A stretch of DNA of 64,000 bases from Kosakonia oryzae. GTDB lineage: Bacteria; Pseudomonadota; Gammaproteobacteria; Enterobacterales; Enterobacteriaceae. Of this stretch, positions 43,226-55,374 are shown piece after piece; positions within the stretch are counted from its first letter, which is position 1, and every line of letters begins with the position of its first letter. The notes beneath the pieces were generated by a model. It ran no database searches. It worked only from the letters and a program-made list of their open reading frames with translations, and had not been told where the DNA came from. The DNA lies in NCBI RefSeq assembly GCF_001658025.2, contig NZ_CP014007.2, positions 3,224,001 through 3,288,000 on the forward strand, read 5' to 3'. The position numbers and the translations under genes are program-made.

Positions 43226-43565
43226 GACGTTTTCCTTTTTCCGGTGCGGAGCCAACCCGCAGCCATCGTCAATTACGTGCCCTAGAGTATGATCGAGATT
43301 CTCTTGTTGTTTCAACCATAACGCTCTTTTTCTTTCTCCTTTACGCCCTTCTCTGCGGCGGGAACCTTTCTCCTTTCAACGCAGCGAGCATGAAATAGCA
43401 TTTCAATTATGAATATTACATCTGTTTACATTCATGATGTGAATACGTATATTTCGCATTTGCATTTTCATGCGCAATCCTTACCAAACGCATTACATAA
43501 ACACTTCCGGCACGACAACGTATCGCCGCCGGGTTATCCCGCTAACGCACCATTAAGGGTTTATT

Positions 43566-45782
43566 ATGTCTTTCACTCAACACTTCAGGGATGGCGCGCG
43601 TCCAAACGCGGCTGCGCCTTCGCTGCTGGCGGCGTGCATTGCACTTGCGCTGGCGCCTGCTGCAGTATTCGCAGCAGAAACAAAGCCCAACGCCGATGAT
43701 ACTGTCGTGGTCGACGGTGACGGCGGGCTGAGCACCTCCGATAGCCAGGCACAGGACTACAGCGTAAAAACCACCACCACCGGGACAAAATTGCTGTTAG
43801 TGCCGCGTGATATTCCCCAGTCCGTCAGCGTTGTCAGCCAGCAACGTATGCAAGACCAACAGCTAACGACGATTGAGCAAGTACTCGATAACACGATTGG
43901 CGTTAACGCTTCACGCATTGACTCACACCGTACCAATTTCTTCGCCCGCGGTTTCTTCGTCAGCAACTTTGCCTATGAAGATATGCCGACATTTCTCGAT
44001 AACCGATGGAATTTCGGTGATACCGCGGGTGATACAGCGATTTATGACAAAATCGAAGTCGTGCGCGGCGCCGCGGGTCTGATGAGCGGGACAGGGAACC
44101 CATCCGCGTATGTCAACATGGTGCGTAAACACGCCGACAGCAAAACGTTTAAAGGCTCGGCTGAGGCAACGTATGGTAGCTGGGGCAAACAGCGTTATGT
44201 CCTGGATCTCCAGGCTCCCCTGAGCGAATCCGGCAATGTGCGCGGCCGAGTTATTACCGGCTACCAGGACAACGACTCCTGGCTTGAACGCAACCACTAC
44301 CGCAAAAAATTCATTACCGGCGTTGTCGATGCCGACCTCACCGATTCGACAACGCTTTCTCTCGGGTATGACTACCAGGAGAGTGAAGAAGATAGCCCGA
44401 CCTGGGGCGGCATTCCCTCGCTGTACAGTGACGGTAGCCGTACCCATTTCCGCCGTGGTTTCAACACGGCGGCGGACTGGGCTTACTCTAACGTCGATTC
44501 ACGCAAGGTTTTCGCCAACCTGACGCAGCGTTTTGATAATGGTTGGGAAGCCAAAGTCAACGCAATGCATGCCGAAACCAATTTCGACAGCAAACTGATG
44601 TATGTCGATGGTTTCCCGGATAAAGCCACCGGCCTGTATGACGCCACGCAGTGGCAAGGTGCCTGGGGCGGCTGGAACCGGGGCGAGCGTAAGCAGGATT
44701 CCGTCGATGCCTTTGTTCGCGGCGGCTACGACCTGTTTGGTCGCCAGCATGAGGTGATGTTCGGCGGTAGCTACAGCCGTCAGCGTAACAACTACGATAA
44801 CTCCTACCCGGTGAATGATAATTTCGGTCTGATGGATGTCGGAAATATCAACAATTACAACGGCAGTACGCTGGCCGATCCGAGCTGGTCCGACTGGGCA
44901 CTCTACCAGCGCGATGTTATTCGCCAGAAATCTCTCTACGCCGCGACCCGCATCTCGCTGGCCGATCCGCTGCATCTGATCCTCGGCGCCCGCTACACTG
45001 AGTGGAGCGCGAAGTACAACCTGGAGCGTAAACCGGACGAGATCCGTAACAGCAAGTTTGATGATGTAACGCCGTATGCCGGCCTGATCTATGATATCGA
45101 TGACACCTGGTCGGTCTACACCAGCTATACCTCTATCTTCGAACCGTCCAGCCAGCGCGACATCAACAGCGAATTCCTTGAACCGACAACCGGTAAAAGC
45201 TACGAAGCCGGGGTAAAAGGCGACTGGTTTAACACGCGTTTGACCGCCACGCTTGCACTCTTCCGCACCGAGCAGGATCACGTTGCTGTTTCCACCGGTG
45301 AATATATTCCTGATTCAGGTGGCCAGACGGCCTATAAATCCGTGAATGGCACCGTCAGCAAGGGCGTAGAGTTTGAACTGAACGGCGCGCTGACCGACAA
45401 CCTGCAACTGACCTTCGGTGCAAGCCGCTTTATGGCGGAAGATGGTGATGGCATTGCGGTGAACCCGGAACAGCCGCGCACCACGATGAAGCTGTTTACC
45501 CGCTACCAGTTGCCGATGCTGCCTGAGCTGGCTATCGGCGGCGGCGCGCGCTGGCAGAACAAAACCTGGCAGGATATTACCGGCCCGAACGGCGATACCC
45601 GCATTACCCAGAGTGGTTACACGGTGGTGGATCTCTTCGCGCGCTATCAGGCCACGAAGAACTTTGCCATCCAGGCGAACCTCAACAATGTGTTCGATAA
45701 AGAGTATTACGATTATCTGGGCACCTACGGCGTGTACGGCGCGCCGCGTAACTTCTCTGTCAGTGCAAATTACAGCTTCTGA
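43566..45782 (+). CDS. fhuE: TonB-dependent ferric-coprogen/rhodotorulate receptor FhuE
   Basis: A 738-residue outer-membrane receptor for hydroxamate siderophores. A signal peptide ends near AAVFA, a TonB-box-like DDTVVVDG follows, the plug domain spans about residues 75-185, and a 22-strand barrel ends in the aromatic NFSVSANYSF. It is placed beside ptsG as in E. coli, where it is Fur-regulated. Confidence 0.93.
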   Translation: MSFTQHFRDGARPNAAAPSLLAACIALALAPAAVFAAETKPNADDTVVVDGDGGLSTSDSQAQDYSVKTTTTGTKLLLVPRDIPQSVSVVSQQRMQDQQLTTIEQVLDNTIGVNASRIDSHRTNFFARGFFVSNFAYEDMPTFLDNRWNFGDTAGDTAIYDKIEVVRGAAGLMSGTGNPSAYVNMVRKHADSKTFKGSAEATYGSWGKQRYVLDLQAPLSESGNVRGRVITGYQDNDSWLERNHYRKKFITGVVDADLTDSTTLSLGYDYQESEEDSPTWGGIPSLYSDGSRTHFRRGFNTAADWAYSNVDSRKVFANLTQRFDNGWEAKVNAMHAETNFDSKLMYVDGFPDKATGLYDATQWQGAWGGWNRGERKQDSVDAFVRGGYDLFGRQHEVMFGGSYSRQRNNYDNSYPVNDNFGLMDVGNINNYNGSTLADPSWSDWALYQRDVIRQKSLYAATRISLADPLHLILGARYTEWSAKYNLERKPDEIRNSKFDDVTPYAGLIYDIDDTWSVYTSYTSIFEPSSQRDINSEFLEPTTGKSYEAGVKGDWFNTRLTATLALFRTEQDHVAVSTGEYIPDSGGQTAYKSVNGTVSKGVEFELNGALTDNLQLTFGASRFMAEDGDGIAVNPEQPRTTMKLFTRYQLPMLPELAIGGGARWQNKTWQDITGPNGDTRITQSGYTVVDLFARYQATKNFAIQANLNNVFDKEYYDYLGTYGVYGAPRNFSVSANYSF

Positions 45783-45794
45783 TAGCAGAGTAAT

Positions 45795-45818
45795 AAAAAA
45801 GGGAGCCAGATGGCTCCC
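45795..45818 (-). terminator. ptsG terminator, shared with fhuE
   Basis: GGGAGCCA (45801-45808) pairs with TGGCTCCC (45811-45818); six T follow on the minus strand (45795-45800). It lies between the convergent fhuE and ptsG. Confidence 0.85.
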
Positions 45819-45839
45819 TCAGTCTCCCCAGACTACGGC

Positions 45840-47273
45840 TTAGTTAGCGCGGATATAGTCATCCATTTCGGTTTTCAGGTTATCGGATTTCGTACCGAAA
45901 ATTGCCTGAACGCCGGAACCAGCGACGACCACACCTGCAGCGCCCAGTTTCTTCAGGCCAGCCTGATCCACTTTCGCTACGTCAGCTACGCTGACACGCA
46001 GACGCGTGATGCACGCATCCAGGTTGGTGATGTTTTCTTTACCGCCAAACGCTGCAACCAGAGCCGGGGCCATCTCACTGCTTGCACCTGCTTTGGTGTC
46101 TTCGGTTGCGTCTTCACGGCCCGGCGTTTTCAGATCAAGCGCTTTGATCAGCACGCGGAACACGGTGTAGTAAACCACGGCATAGCAAGCACCGACGACC
46201 GGGAACAGCCACAGTTTGCTGCTGTTGCCGCTCAGTACGATGAAGTCGATCAGACCGTGAGAGAACGACGTACCGTCACGCATACCCAGCAGGATACAGA
46301 TCGGGAAGGCCAGACCTGCCAGAATAGCGTGGATAACGTACAGGATCGGCGCAACGAACATGAAGGAGAACTCGATCGGCTCGGTGATACCGGTCAGGAA
46401 CGAGGTCAGCGCTGCGGAGATCATGATACCGCCCACTTTCGCGCGGTTTTCCGGTTTAGCAGAGTGCCAGATAGCGATAGCGGCAGCCGGCAGACCGTAC
46501 ATTTTGAACAGGAAGCCGCCAGACAGTTTGCCCGCAGTCGGGTCGCCTGCCATGTAACGCGGAATATCACCGTGGAATACCTGGCCTGCAGCGTTGGTGA
46601 ATTCACCAATCTGCATCTGGAAAGGTACGTTCCAGATGTGGTGCAGACCGAACGGTACCAGGCAGCGTTCAATGAAGCCGTAGATACCGAATGCAACAAC
46701 CGGGTTCTGGTAAGCAGCCCATTGAGAGAATGTCTGGATCGCGGAACCAATCGGCGGCCAAATGAAGGAGAGGATCACACCGGTGATAATCGCTGCAAGG
46801 CCAGAAATAATCGGTACAAAGCGTTTACCCGCGAAGAAGCCCAGATACTCAGGCAGCTTGATACGGTAGAAGCGGTTAAACATGTATGCGGCAATCGCAC
46901 CGGAGATGATCCCGCCGAGCACACCGGTATCCGCCAGGTGTTTTGCAACGATCTCTTCAGCAGGTAAATGCAGAACCAGAGGTGCAACCACAGCCATGGT
47001 TTTCACCATGATGCCGTAGGCAACAACCGAAGCCAGAGCAGAAACGCCATCGTTATTGGTGAAGCCAAGCGCAACACCGATAGCGAAAATCAGCGGCATG
47101 TTGGCAAAAACGGAACCGCCCGCTTCGGCCATAACATGAGAAACCACTTCTGGCAGCCAGCTGAAGTTTGCAGAACCGACGCCCAGCAGGATACCTGCGA
47201 TAGGCAGTACGGATACTGGCAGCATCAGCGATTTACCGACCTTCTGCAGGTTAGCAAATGCGTTCTTAAACAT
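45840..47273 (-). CDS. ptsG: Glucose-specific PTS transporter IIBC
   Basis: A 477-residue enzyme II that imports and phosphorylates glucose, using phosphate from EIIA-Glc. The IIC membrane domain covers about residues 1-390; the IIB domain carries the phosphorylated Cys421 in DACITRLRV. Length matches E. coli. Expression is likely set by Mlc, CRP and the small RNA SgrS, whose sites appear upstream. Confidence 0.98.
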   Translation of the reverse strand: MFKNAFANLQKVGKSLMLPVSVLPIAGILLGVGSANFSWLPEVVSHVMAEAGGSVFANMPLIFAIGVALGFTNNDGVSALASVVAYGIMVKTMAVVAPLVLHLPAEEIVAKHLADTGVLGGIISGAIAAYMFNRFYRIKLPEYLGFFAGKRFVPIISGLAAIITGVILSFIWPPIGSAIQTFSQWAAYQNPVVAFGIYGFIERCLVPFGLHHIWNVPFQMQIGEFTNAAGQVFHGDIPRYMAGDPTAGKLSGGFLFKMYGLPAAAIAIWHSAKPENRAKVGGIMISAALTSFLTGITEPIEFSFMFVAPILYVIHAILAGLAFPICILLGMRDGTSFSHGLIDFIVLSGNSSKLWLFPVVGACYAVVYYTVFRVLIKALDLKTPGREDATEDTKAGASSEMAPALVAAFGGKENITNLDACITRLRVSVADVAKVDQAGLKKLGAAGVVVAGSGVQAIFGTKSDNLKTEMDDYIRAN

Positions 47274-47297
47274 AATTGAGAGTGCTCCTGAGTATTA
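47274..47297 (-). promoter_or_regulatory. ptsG ribosome site with SgrS pairing region
   Basis: The minus strand reads ACTCAGGAGCACTCTCAATT just before the ATG, identical as I recall to the E. coli ptsG segment bound by SgrS. Translation control under sugar-phosphate stress is therefore expected. SgrS itself is not in the window. Confidence 0.7.
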
Positions 47298-47370
47298 GTG
47301 CTTTTTGTTGCGCTTTCACGCGTTGGCACGGGGGGAGAACCGCGCCTTGGGAAGGGCATCTAAGCGCCCT

Positions 47371-47396
47371 TTATTTATTACACAGAGTAAAATAAA
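47371..47396. promoter_or_regulatory. Mlc operator upstream of ptsG
   Basis: An AT-rich near-palindrome, TTATTTATTACACAGAGTAA and onward to AATAAA, matches the recalled E. coli ptsG Mlc site. Mlc would repress ptsG without glucose. Confidence 0.6.
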
Positions 47397-47408
47397 TCGT
47401 TTCAGCTT

Positions 47409-47428
47409 TGTTTGACGGCTATCACGTT
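47409..47428. promoter_or_regulatory. CRP-like site upstream of ptsG
   Basis: The minus strand reads AACGTGATAGCCGTCAAAC, a partial match to TGTGA-N6-TCACA and similar to the recalled E. coli CRP site at this promoter. Confidence 0.5.
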
Positions 47429-47465
47429 TCAGCTAGCGGTCGAATTAAAACTCACACAGATTTAC

Positions 47466-47510
47466 AAAAGGCGCTGACTGGCGTATGAAAAACGACCATC
47501 ACCGCCTTTT
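47466..47510 (-). terminator. Possible ycfH terminator
   Basis: AAAAGGCG (47466-47473) pairs with CGCCTTTT (47503-47510), with extra pairing inside. T content after the stem is modest. It lies between the ycfH stop and the ptsG promoter. Confidence 0.45.
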
Positions 47511-47572
47511 TTATGGCGGTGAACTTTACTCTGATCGTTTATTAATTACGAGTACTAAAATAAGCTGACATT

Positions 47573-48367
47573 TCAGGCAGATTGCAATCTGGTGGGATCG
47601 ATATGGAACAACCGGGCAAAGTTTTGCGTGGTCTGCAGGGCGAGCTCCTCAATGGAAACTCCTTTCAGAACCGCCATATACTCTGCCACATCGCGTGTCA
47701 TTGCAGGCTGGTTCTCTTTACCCCGGTGCGGTACGGGCGCGAGATACGGAGAATCGGTCTCGACCAGCAACCGATCCAGCGGCACATAGCGTGCTGCATC
47801 GCGTAGTTGTTCCGCATTACGGAAAGTAACAATGCCGGAGAAAGAGATATAAAACCCCATATCCAGCAGCTTGCCTGCCGTTTCACGATCCTCAGTAAAG
47901 CAGTGTAGTACACCGCCGCAATCCTGAACCTGCTCTTCCTGCAAAATCGCCAGCGTGTCGGCGCGGGCATCGCGTGTATGCACAATAACCGGTTTATTCA
48001 GTTCACGTCCGATGCGGATATGGTTGCGAAACGAGATCTGCTGACGCGCTTTGGTTTCCGGCGTATAGAAGTAGTCCAGCCCGGTCTCACCCATTGCCAC
48101 TACGCCCTCTTCCGCCGCTAACTGACGCAGCGCCGCCACGTCATACTCTTCGTCCTGATTCAGCGGATGAACGCCGCAGGAGAACACCACATTACTGCGT
48201 TCGCCCACCAGCTCGCGCATGCTGCGATAGCCGGGCAGCGTGGTGGCGACGGCCAGGCAAAACTTCACATCGCGCGCGGCGGCTTTTGCTAATACGTCAT
48301 CAACATCTTTGTGCAAAGACGCGTAATCCAGACCATCAAGATGGCAGTGTGAGTCGACTAAAAACAT
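47573..48367 (-). CDS. ycfH: TatD-family metal-dependent hydrolase YcfH
   Basis: A 264-residue TIM-barrel metallohydrolase of the TatD DNase family. Metal ligands appear in DSHCHLDGL, GETGLDYF and ETDSPYLAP. The substrate in vivo is not settled; relatives are 3'-5' DNases or D-aminoacyl-tRNA deacylase-like. It follows holB by 10 bases in one operon. Confidence 0.95.
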   Translation of the reverse strand: MFLVDSHCHLDGLDYASLHKDVDDVLAKAAARDVKFCLAVATTLPGYRSMRELVGERSNVVFSCGVHPLNQDEEYDVAALRQLAAEEGVVAMGETGLDYFYTPETKARQQISFRNHIRIGRELNKPVIVHTRDARADTLAILQEEQVQDCGGVLHCFTEDRETAGKLLDMGFYISFSGIVTFRNAEQLRDAARYVPLDRLLVETDSPYLAPVPHRGKENQPAMTRDVAEYMAVLKGVSIEELALQTTQNFARLFHIDPTRLQSA

Positions 48368-48377
48368 AATGTCTCTC

Positions 48378-49382
48378 TTAAAGATGGGATACCGGAAGCG
48401 TGGCGCCTGGTTGCAGGTACCGTTCCAGTGTTAACAAAAGATCGGTAAGCAGCAGCTCGCGGTTCACTCCCACGACATTCAGCAACTGCTCACGGCAAGT
48501 AAATACGGCATGCAGCAGAGCATGCAATGTCTCACTACGTAACTGACGGGCAAGGCTGTGTATCAGCACTGGCACATCAACATTGGTCAGTAGTGTCGCC
48601 CCCTGCTGCGCTTTCAGCGCATCGAGGAACAGCGCACACATCCATTGCAAACGCTCCGCCACCCGATCGTGGTTAAGCGTCGCCAGCATGGCGAACCAGT
48701 CACCACTGTTCAGCGCGTTTTCAACCGCCTGACAGAGTGTCTGGCGCTGCGCCCAGTGGTCTTCCTGCAACAACGCTTCAGCCGCGCCTGGCGAGCCGGC
48801 GCACAGACGCAGCGCGCTGAGAATAGCTTCTTGTGACATTGTCACTTCTCGGCTCAGCCATGCGCAGGCATAATTTTCCGCCGGTGGCGCAAGGTGATGC
48901 AAGCGGCAGCGGCTGCGCAGCGTCGCCAGTAACCGCGCGGGTTCCCGACAGGCAAGGAAGAACCACGTCTGAGCCGGTGGCTCTTCCAGCGTTTTCAGTA
49001 ATGCATTGGCGGCAGCATCAGTTAATAGTGCGGCATCCTGAATCCAGACCACTTTCGCTCCGCCAAGGCGTGCATGCTCGTAGAGTTTTTCACTCACTTC
49101 ACGCACCGCATCAATGCCCAACGTGGTTTTGCCTTTTTCCGGCACCAGCAGGTAGTAATCCGGGTGAGTTCCGGCCTGCATCAACTGACAGCCACGACAG
49201 TGGCCGCAGCTTTTGTGCCCTTCCGGCGTTTGACACAGCAGAAAACGGCTGAGCGCATAGATCAGCGCGTCTTCCCCCATGCCTGGCAGCGCGTGAACAA
49301 GTAACGCGTGGTGCCCGCGTCCGCTTTGATAACTGGCGACCAGTTGTTCAAAGTCCGGTCGCAGCCACGGATACCATTTCAT
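48378..49382 (-). CDS. holB: DNA polymerase III subunit delta'
   Basis: A 334-residue clamp-loader subunit. The zinc-binding Cys cluster CGHCRGCQ is near residue 60; the P-loop is degenerate ([10 protein letters not shown]), as in E. coli delta', which does not bind ATP. The ATG at 49382 ([11 protein letters not shown]) matches E. coli and overlaps the tmk stop by four bases. Confidence 0.97.
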   Translation of the reverse strand: MKWYPWLRPDFEQLVASYQSGRGHHALLVHALPGMGEDALIYALSRFLLCQTPEGHKSCGHCRGCQLMQAGTHPDYYLLVPEKGKTTLGIDAVREVSEKLYEHARLGGAKVVWIQDAALLTDAAANALLKTLEEPPAQTWFFLACREPARLLATLRSRCRLHHLAPPAENYACAWLSREVTMSQEAILSALRLCAGSPGAAEALLQEDHWAQRQTLCQAVENALNSGDWFAMLATLNHDRVAERLQWMCALFLDALKAQQGATLLTNVDVPVLIHSLARQLRSETLHALLHAVFTCREQLLNVVGVNRELLLTDLLLTLERYLQPGATLPVSHL

Positions 49383-50020
49383 GCGCCCTGCTCCTGCACC
49401 CATGCGGTAACTGTCTGACGGATAGCGCGCACAACATCATCCAGCGGTTGCGTGGCATCCACCGTGCGAATAGAGGCATCCTGCGCAGCCAGCTCAAGGT
49501 AACGCGCGCGGGTGCGATTGAAGAAATCCAGCGACTCCTGCTCAATACGATCCAGCTCACCGCGCGCGCGGGCGCGTTTCAGGCCAACTTCAGGGGTGAC
49601 ATCGAGATACAGGGTTAAATCCGGGCGAAAATCGCCCAGTACGGCATCGCGCAACGTTGCCAGCATGCCCTGATCGATACCACGGCCGCCGCCCTGATAG
49701 GCCTGAGTGGAGAGATCGTGCCGATCGCCAATGACCCAGCAACCGCGCGCCAACGCCGGTTTGATCACCGTTTCCACCAGTTGAACGCGAGCAGCATAAA
49801 ACATCAGGACTTCGGCTTTATCAGAAATCACTTCGTCACCAACGGAACGGATATCCAGCACCAGACTGCGCAGCTTCTCCGCCAGCAGCGTACCGCCCGG
49901 CTCGCGCGTAAATATCATCTCGCCGACGCCCAGTTCTTTTAGCGTTTCGACGACGACATCGCGTGCTGTCGTTTTACCGGCGCCTTCCAGCCCTTCAATA
50001 ACGATGTATTTACTGCTCAT
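49379..50020 (-). CDS. tmk: Thymidylate kinase
   Basis: A 213-residue kinase converting dTMP to dTDP. The P-loop [10 protein letters not shown] lies at residues 9-18, and a lid region with [10 protein letters not shown] follows near residue 150. Same length as E. coli and overlapped with both neighbours, so translation is coupled. Confidence 0.98.
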   Translation of the reverse strand: MSSKYIVIEGLEGAGKTTARDVVVETLKELGVGEMIFTREPGGTLLAEKLRSLVLDIRSVGDEVISDKAEVLMFYAARVQLVETVIKPALARGCWVIGDRHDLSTQAYQGGGRGIDQGMLATLRDAVLGDFRPDLTLYLDVTPEVGLKRARARGELDRIEQESLDFFNRTRARYLELAAQDASIRTVDATQPLDDVVRAIRQTVTAWVQEQGA

Positions 50021-51032
50021 TTTTTTCCTTAAGCACTTTCAGATAGTCCTGCACTGACCGGTTATGGCTGGCGAGGTTGGTATTAAATGTGTGTCCGCCC
50101 TTCCCGTCGGCCACAAAATAGAGGTATGGCGTCTTCGCCGGGTGCGCTGCCGCTTTCAGTGAGGCTTCACCTGGCGTAGCAATCGGTCCTGGCGGCAAGC
50201 CGCTAATCACATAGGTGTTGTAATCCGTCGGCGCCTCCAGATCGGCGCGCGACAGCTTACCATTATAACGCGCGCCCATCCCGTAGATCACCGTCGGATC
50301 GGTTTGCAGGCGCATCCCGACACGTAAGCGGTTAATAAAGACCGAGGCAACCTGATCGCGTTCGCCTGCCACAGCCGTCTCTTTCTCGATGATGGACGCC
50401 ATGGTCACTAACTGGTTCTGATCCTTGTACGGTAGGCCGTCCATGCGACCTTCCCAGACCTGTTCAACGGCTCGCGCCATTTTCTGATGCGCGCGCTTGA
50501 GCAGCGCGACATCCGTCGTGTTTGCGGTATACATCCAGGTATCCGGCCAGAACCAGCCTTCCACCCAGTTTGGGTGCTCCAGTTTCAGCGCCTGCGCGAC
50601 AGTCGCATAATCATCATCTTTCAGCGTGTGCTTCAGGTATGGCGCATCACGTAACTGCTTCAGATAGTCGCTCAGGCGCATTCCCTCCACCAGACGTAGC
50701 GGGAATTGCGCCTCTTTGCCGCTGGCCAGTAATTGCAGCATTTCGCGCACGGTCATGCCCGCCGTAAAACGGTAAGTTCCCGCTTTGAAGTGCGACAAAT
50801 CCGGCTCAAGGCGTAATAACCACTGGAAAACACGCGGGCGATTGATGACTTTTTCCTGGTACAGCAATTCACCCAGCGCCACCCGGCCGGTTCCGGCTGG
50901 CAGAGTAAAAATGGTTTCACCTTTCGTAAGGATCGTGGAATCCGCCAGTTGACGAACCTTCCAGACTCCGGCTCCTGCCGCAATCACTAATACCGCCAGC
51001 AGCAGGAGAACAACGCGTAACATTTTCTTCAT
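50010..51032 (-). CDS. mltG: Endolytic murein transglycosylase MltG
   Basis: A 340-residue inner-membrane lytic transglycosylase that cuts nascent glycan strands and sets their length. It has one N-terminal helix (residues 5-22), a LysM-like part and a YceG domain with the catalytic Glu in [12 protein letters not shown]. It overlaps tmk and pabC at its ends. Confidence 0.97.
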   Translation of the reverse strand: MKKMLRVVLLLLAVLVIAAGAGVWKVRQLADSTILTKGETIFTLPAGTGRVALGELLYQEKVINRPRVFQWLLRLEPDLSHFKAGTYRFTAGMTVREMLQLLASGKEAQFPLRLVEGMRLSDYLKQLRDAPYLKHTLKDDDYATVAQALKLEHPNWVEGWFWPDTWMYTANTTDVALLKRAHQKMARAVEQVWEGRMDGLPYKDQNQLVTMASIIEKETAVAGERDQVASVFINRLRVGMRLQTDPTVIYGMGARYNGKLSRADLEAPTDYNTYVISGLPPGPIATPGEASLKAAAHPAKTPYLYFVADGKGGHTFNTNLASHNRSVQDYLKVLKEKNEQ

Positions 51033-51844
51033 GACTGATTTATCTGCTCACACAGTGGGGCTAAAAATTGGTACAAATCACGCGCTGACCAGCGCAGTTC
51101 TCCCCATTGGCGAACGGGGACGACCGGCATCAACGCATTACAAATAACCACTTCCTCGGCCTGCGCCAGCGCTTGCTGGCGGGCATTCACTTCGACAACG
51201 CGAAAACCGGAAGATGCGAGCTGTCGCATACAATATTGTCGCATGATGCCATCCACTCCGGCATAGTCGAGGCGCGGCGTGAAAACCTCCTGCCCTTGCC
51301 GCCAGAAAATATTGGCCGCGCAGCATTCGGTGATCCAACCGTCGCTGTCCAGCACCAGCGCTTCATCAGCACCGGTCTGCTCCAGCCCGGCGCGGATTAA
51401 CACCTGTTCCAGACGATTAAGATGTTTGATACCCGCGAGCATTGGATTACGCCCGAGGCATACATCGCTGAGCGCCAGCGTAACGCCTTCCCGCTGCCAG
51501 CGCGCGTAGTGAGCGGGCCGGGCTGAAACAGAAAGAATACGCGTCGGTGAATCGCAGCCCGCCGCGCTGTAGCCGCGACCTCCGCCACCGCGACTGAGGA
51601 TCACTTTAACCACGCCGTCAGCTTTTCCTTGTGCCAACGATGCCATCTCCTGCGCCAGCAAATCCCAGTCATTAAAGGGAATACATAGCCGTTCACATGC
51701 CAGACGCAAGCGTTGTATATGCGCGGGTGCAAACTGGATTTGCCCGGCGAGGATACGCGCGGTAGTAAAGCAGCCGTCGCCAAACTGTATGGCCCGGTCA
51801 CTGGCCGCAAGCTGTCGTTGCTCTGTGCCATTAATCAAGAACAT
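51029..51844 (-). CDS. pabC: Aminodeoxychorismate lyase PabC
   Basis: A 271-residue PLP enzyme of folate synthesis that turns 4-amino-4-deoxychorismate into p-aminobenzoate and pyruvate. The PLP Lys is in [11 protein letters not shown], and [10 protein letters not shown] near the N-terminus is typical. Start MFLINGTEQ aligns with E. coli. It lies downstream of fabF. Confidence 0.95.
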   Translation of the reverse strand: MFLINGTEQRQLAASDRAIQFGDGCFTTARILAGQIQFAPAHIQRLRLACERLCIPFNDWDLLAQEMASLAQGKADGVVKVILSRGGGGRGYSAAGCDSPTRILSVSARPAHYARWQREGVTLALSDVCLGRNPMLAGIKHLNRLEQVLIRAGLEQTGADEALVLDSDGWITECCAANIFWRQGQEVFTPRLDYAGVDGIMRQYCMRQLASSGFRVVEVNARQQALAQAEEVVICNALMPVVPVRQWGELRWSARDLYQFLAPLCEQINQS

Positions 51845-51919
51845 AGAGGCTCCTTAAGCATGTAGCCGGACAGTTTGGCAGGATGGAAAGCAGAGAACAA
51901 GCGGAGAAAGCTGAATAGA

Positions 51920-51942
51920 AAAGGCCCGACAAGCGGGCCTTT
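51920..51942 (-). terminator. fabF terminator
   Basis: AAAGGCCCG (51920-51928) pairs with CGGGCCTTT (51934-51942) around ACAAG, with further T on the minus strand. Confidence 0.85.
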
Positions 51943-51958
51943 CAAACAGCGAAGGTGA

Positions 51959-53245
<1,287 letters not shown>

Positions 53246-53290
53246 CTAGATAAAACTCAGGCGGTCGAGTGACCGCCTGGAGATGTTCAC

Positions 53291-53527
53291 TTACGCCTGG
53301 TGACCGTTGATGTAATCAATGGCAGCCTGAACGGTGGTGATTTTCTCAGCTTCTTCGTCCGGAATCTCAGTATCAAACTCTTCTTCCAGAGCCATTACCA
53401 GCTCAACGGTGTCAAGAGAATCAGCGCCCAGGTCCTCAACGAAGGAAGCATTGTTGGTAACTTCTTCCTGCTTAACGCCCAGCTGTTCGCCGATAATTTT
53501 CTTAACGCGTTCTTCGATAGTGCTCAT
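53291..53527 (-). CDS. acpP: Acyl carrier protein
   Basis: A 78-residue acidic protein carrying acyl chains on 4'-phosphopantetheine at Ser37 of [10 protein letters not shown]. It is nearly identical to E. coli AcpP. The 154 bases before it separate it from fabG and probably hold its own promoter. Confidence 0.99.
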
Positions 53528-53681
53528 ACTCTTAAATTTCCTATCAAAACTCGCTTTCGCGATGGTTTTCGTAGTGTATAAAATGTTGAAAAATTTGCAA
53601 CTAAATCCCGGCAGATCTTACCACGATTTTACGCTATTTTGAGGCCTTTCGCCCTCATAACGCAAATGATTTTAATCGTGG

Positions 53682-54416
53682 TTAGACCATATACATTCCA
53701 CCGTTGACGTGCAGAGTTTCACCAGTGATGTAACCCGCCTCGTCAGAGGCTAAAAATGCAACCGCATTGGCGATTTCCTGAGCGCCGCCGAGGCGACCCG
53801 CAGGAACTTGCGCCAGAATACCCGCACGCTGATCGTCAGAGAGCGCACGCGTCATGTCCGTTTCAATAAAGCCCGGAGCAACAACGTTCACCGTAATACC
53901 GCGGGACGCAACTTCACGCGCCAGCGATTTACTGAAACCGATAAGACCCGCTTTCGCCGCAGCGTAGTTGGCCTGACCAGCATTTCCCATGGTACCAACC
54001 ACAGAACCGATAGTGATAATACGCCCATGACGCTTTTTCATCATAGCCCGCATTACCGCTTTTGACAGACGGAAAACAGATGAAAGGTTAGTGTCGAGAA
54101 TATCGCTCCACTCATCATCTTTCATGCGCATCAGCAAGTTATCACGAGTGATCCCGGCATTATTGACCAGAATATCAACCTCGCCAAACTCAGCGCGAAT
54201 GTTCTCCAGAACCGATTCAATAGATGCGGCATCGGTCACGTTCAGCAGTAAACCTTTACCCTTCGCACCTAAATAATCACTGATAGCCTGCGCGCCATTT
54301 TCGCTTGTCGCGGTACCAATAACTTTTGCGCCGCGAGCGGCTAACGTCTCAGCAATGGCACGACCAATTCCGCGGCTTGCACCGGTAACCAGCGCGACTT
54401 TTCCTTCAAAACTCAT
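53682..54416 (-). CDS. fabG: 3-oxoacyl-ACP reductase
   Basis: A 244-residue NADPH-dependent short-chain reductase of the fatty acid cycle. TGASRGIGRA binds NADPH, and the catalytic Ser138, Tyr151 and Lys155 are present. Same length as E. coli. Confidence 0.98.
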   Translation of the reverse strand: MSFEGKVALVTGASRGIGRAIAETLAARGAKVIGTATSENGAQAISDYLGAKGKGLLLNVTDAASIESVLENIRAEFGEVDILVNNAGITRDNLLMRMKDDEWSDILDTNLSSVFRLSKAVMRAMMKKRHGRIITIGSVVGTMGNAGQANYAAAKAGLIGFSKSLAREVASRGITVNVVAPGFIETDMTRALSDDQRAGILAQVPAGRLGGAQEIANAVAFLASDEAGYITGETLHVNGGMYMV

Positions 54417-54428
54417 GGTGTTCCTCTT

Positions 54429-55358
54429 TTATTGCGCGAGTGCTTCTGACATCGCAGCCGGCTCATTGATAGCCGATGCCGTCAGCGTGTCAACAATACG
54501 TTTTGTCAGGCCGGTGAGAACCTTACCGGGGCCGACCTCATACAGGTGCTCAACGCCCTGCGATGCCATAAACTCAACGCTTTTCGTCCACTGCACCGGG
54601 CTGTACAACTGGCGCACCAGTGCGCTGCGAATGGCTTCCGGCGACGTTTCGCACTTCACATCCACATTGTTAATAACCGGGATCTGCGGAGCATTAAAGG
54701 TAATAGCGTTCAGTTCAACGGCCAGTTTTTCGGCAGCCGGCTTCATCAGTGCGCAGTGAGACGGCACGCTGACAGGCAGCGGCAGTGCACGTTTAGCACC
54801 AGCGGCTTTACAGGCTGCGCCTGCACGTTCAACAGCCTCTTTATGGCCCGCGATAACCACCTGCCCCGGGGAATTATAGTTCACCGGCGAAACAATCTGG
54901 CCTTCCGCCGCAGTTTCACACGCTTTTGCGATAGATTCATCATCAAGACCGATGATAGCTGACATCGCACCAGTACCTTCAGGTACGGCTTCCTGCATGA
55001 ATTTACCGCGCAGCTCAACCAGACGTACAGCATCGGCAAAAGCGATAACACCGGCGCATACCAGTGCGGAATATTCGCCAAGGCTATGCCCAGCCATCAG
55101 CACTGGCGTTTTGCCACCCTGCTGCTGCCAAACGCGCCACAGCGCGACAGATGCGCTCAGGAGTGCAGGCTGGGTCTGCCATGTTTTATTAAGCTCTTCT
55201 ACCGGGCCTTGCTGCACCAGCGCCCAGAGATCATAACCCAGAGCCGCAGAGGCTTCGGCAAACGTTTCTTCAATGACCGGGTAAGCTGCCGCCATATCCG
55301 CCAGCATACCGACGGTCTGGGAACCCTGCCCCGGAAAAACAAAAGCAAATTGCGTCAT
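54429..55358 (-). CDS. fabD: Malonyl-CoA-ACP transacylase
   Basis: A 309-residue transferase loading malonate on ACP. The nucleophile Ser92 is in AGHSLGEYSA and the partner His in VPSHCALMKP. The ATG at 55358 (MTQFAFVFPGQG) matches the E. coli start and length. Confidence 0.98.
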   Translation of the reverse strand: MTQFAFVFPGQGSQTVGMLADMAAAYPVIEETFAEASAALGYDLWALVQQGPVEELNKTWQTQPALLSASVALWRVWQQQGGKTPVLMAGHSLGEYSALVCAGVIAFADAVRLVELRGKFMQEAVPEGTGAMSAIIGLDDESIAKACETAAEGQIVSPVNYNSPGQVVIAGHKEAVERAGAACKAAGAKRALPLPVSVPSHCALMKPAAEKLAVELNAITFNAPQIPVINNVDVKCETSPEAIRSALVRQLYSPVQWTKSVEFMASQGVEHLYEVGPGKVLTGLTKRIVDTLTASAINEPAAMSEALAQ

Positions 55359-55374
55359 CTTCTTATCCTTATAC

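Noticed and set aside
43392-43475. Possible Fur boxes before fhuE
   Set aside because: FhuE is Fur-regulated in E. coli, but the best 19-base windows match the consensus at only about 9 positions, so I do not claim a site.
45810-46967. 385-codon frame antisense to ptsG
   Set aside because: Shadow of ptsG; no protein family resemblance.
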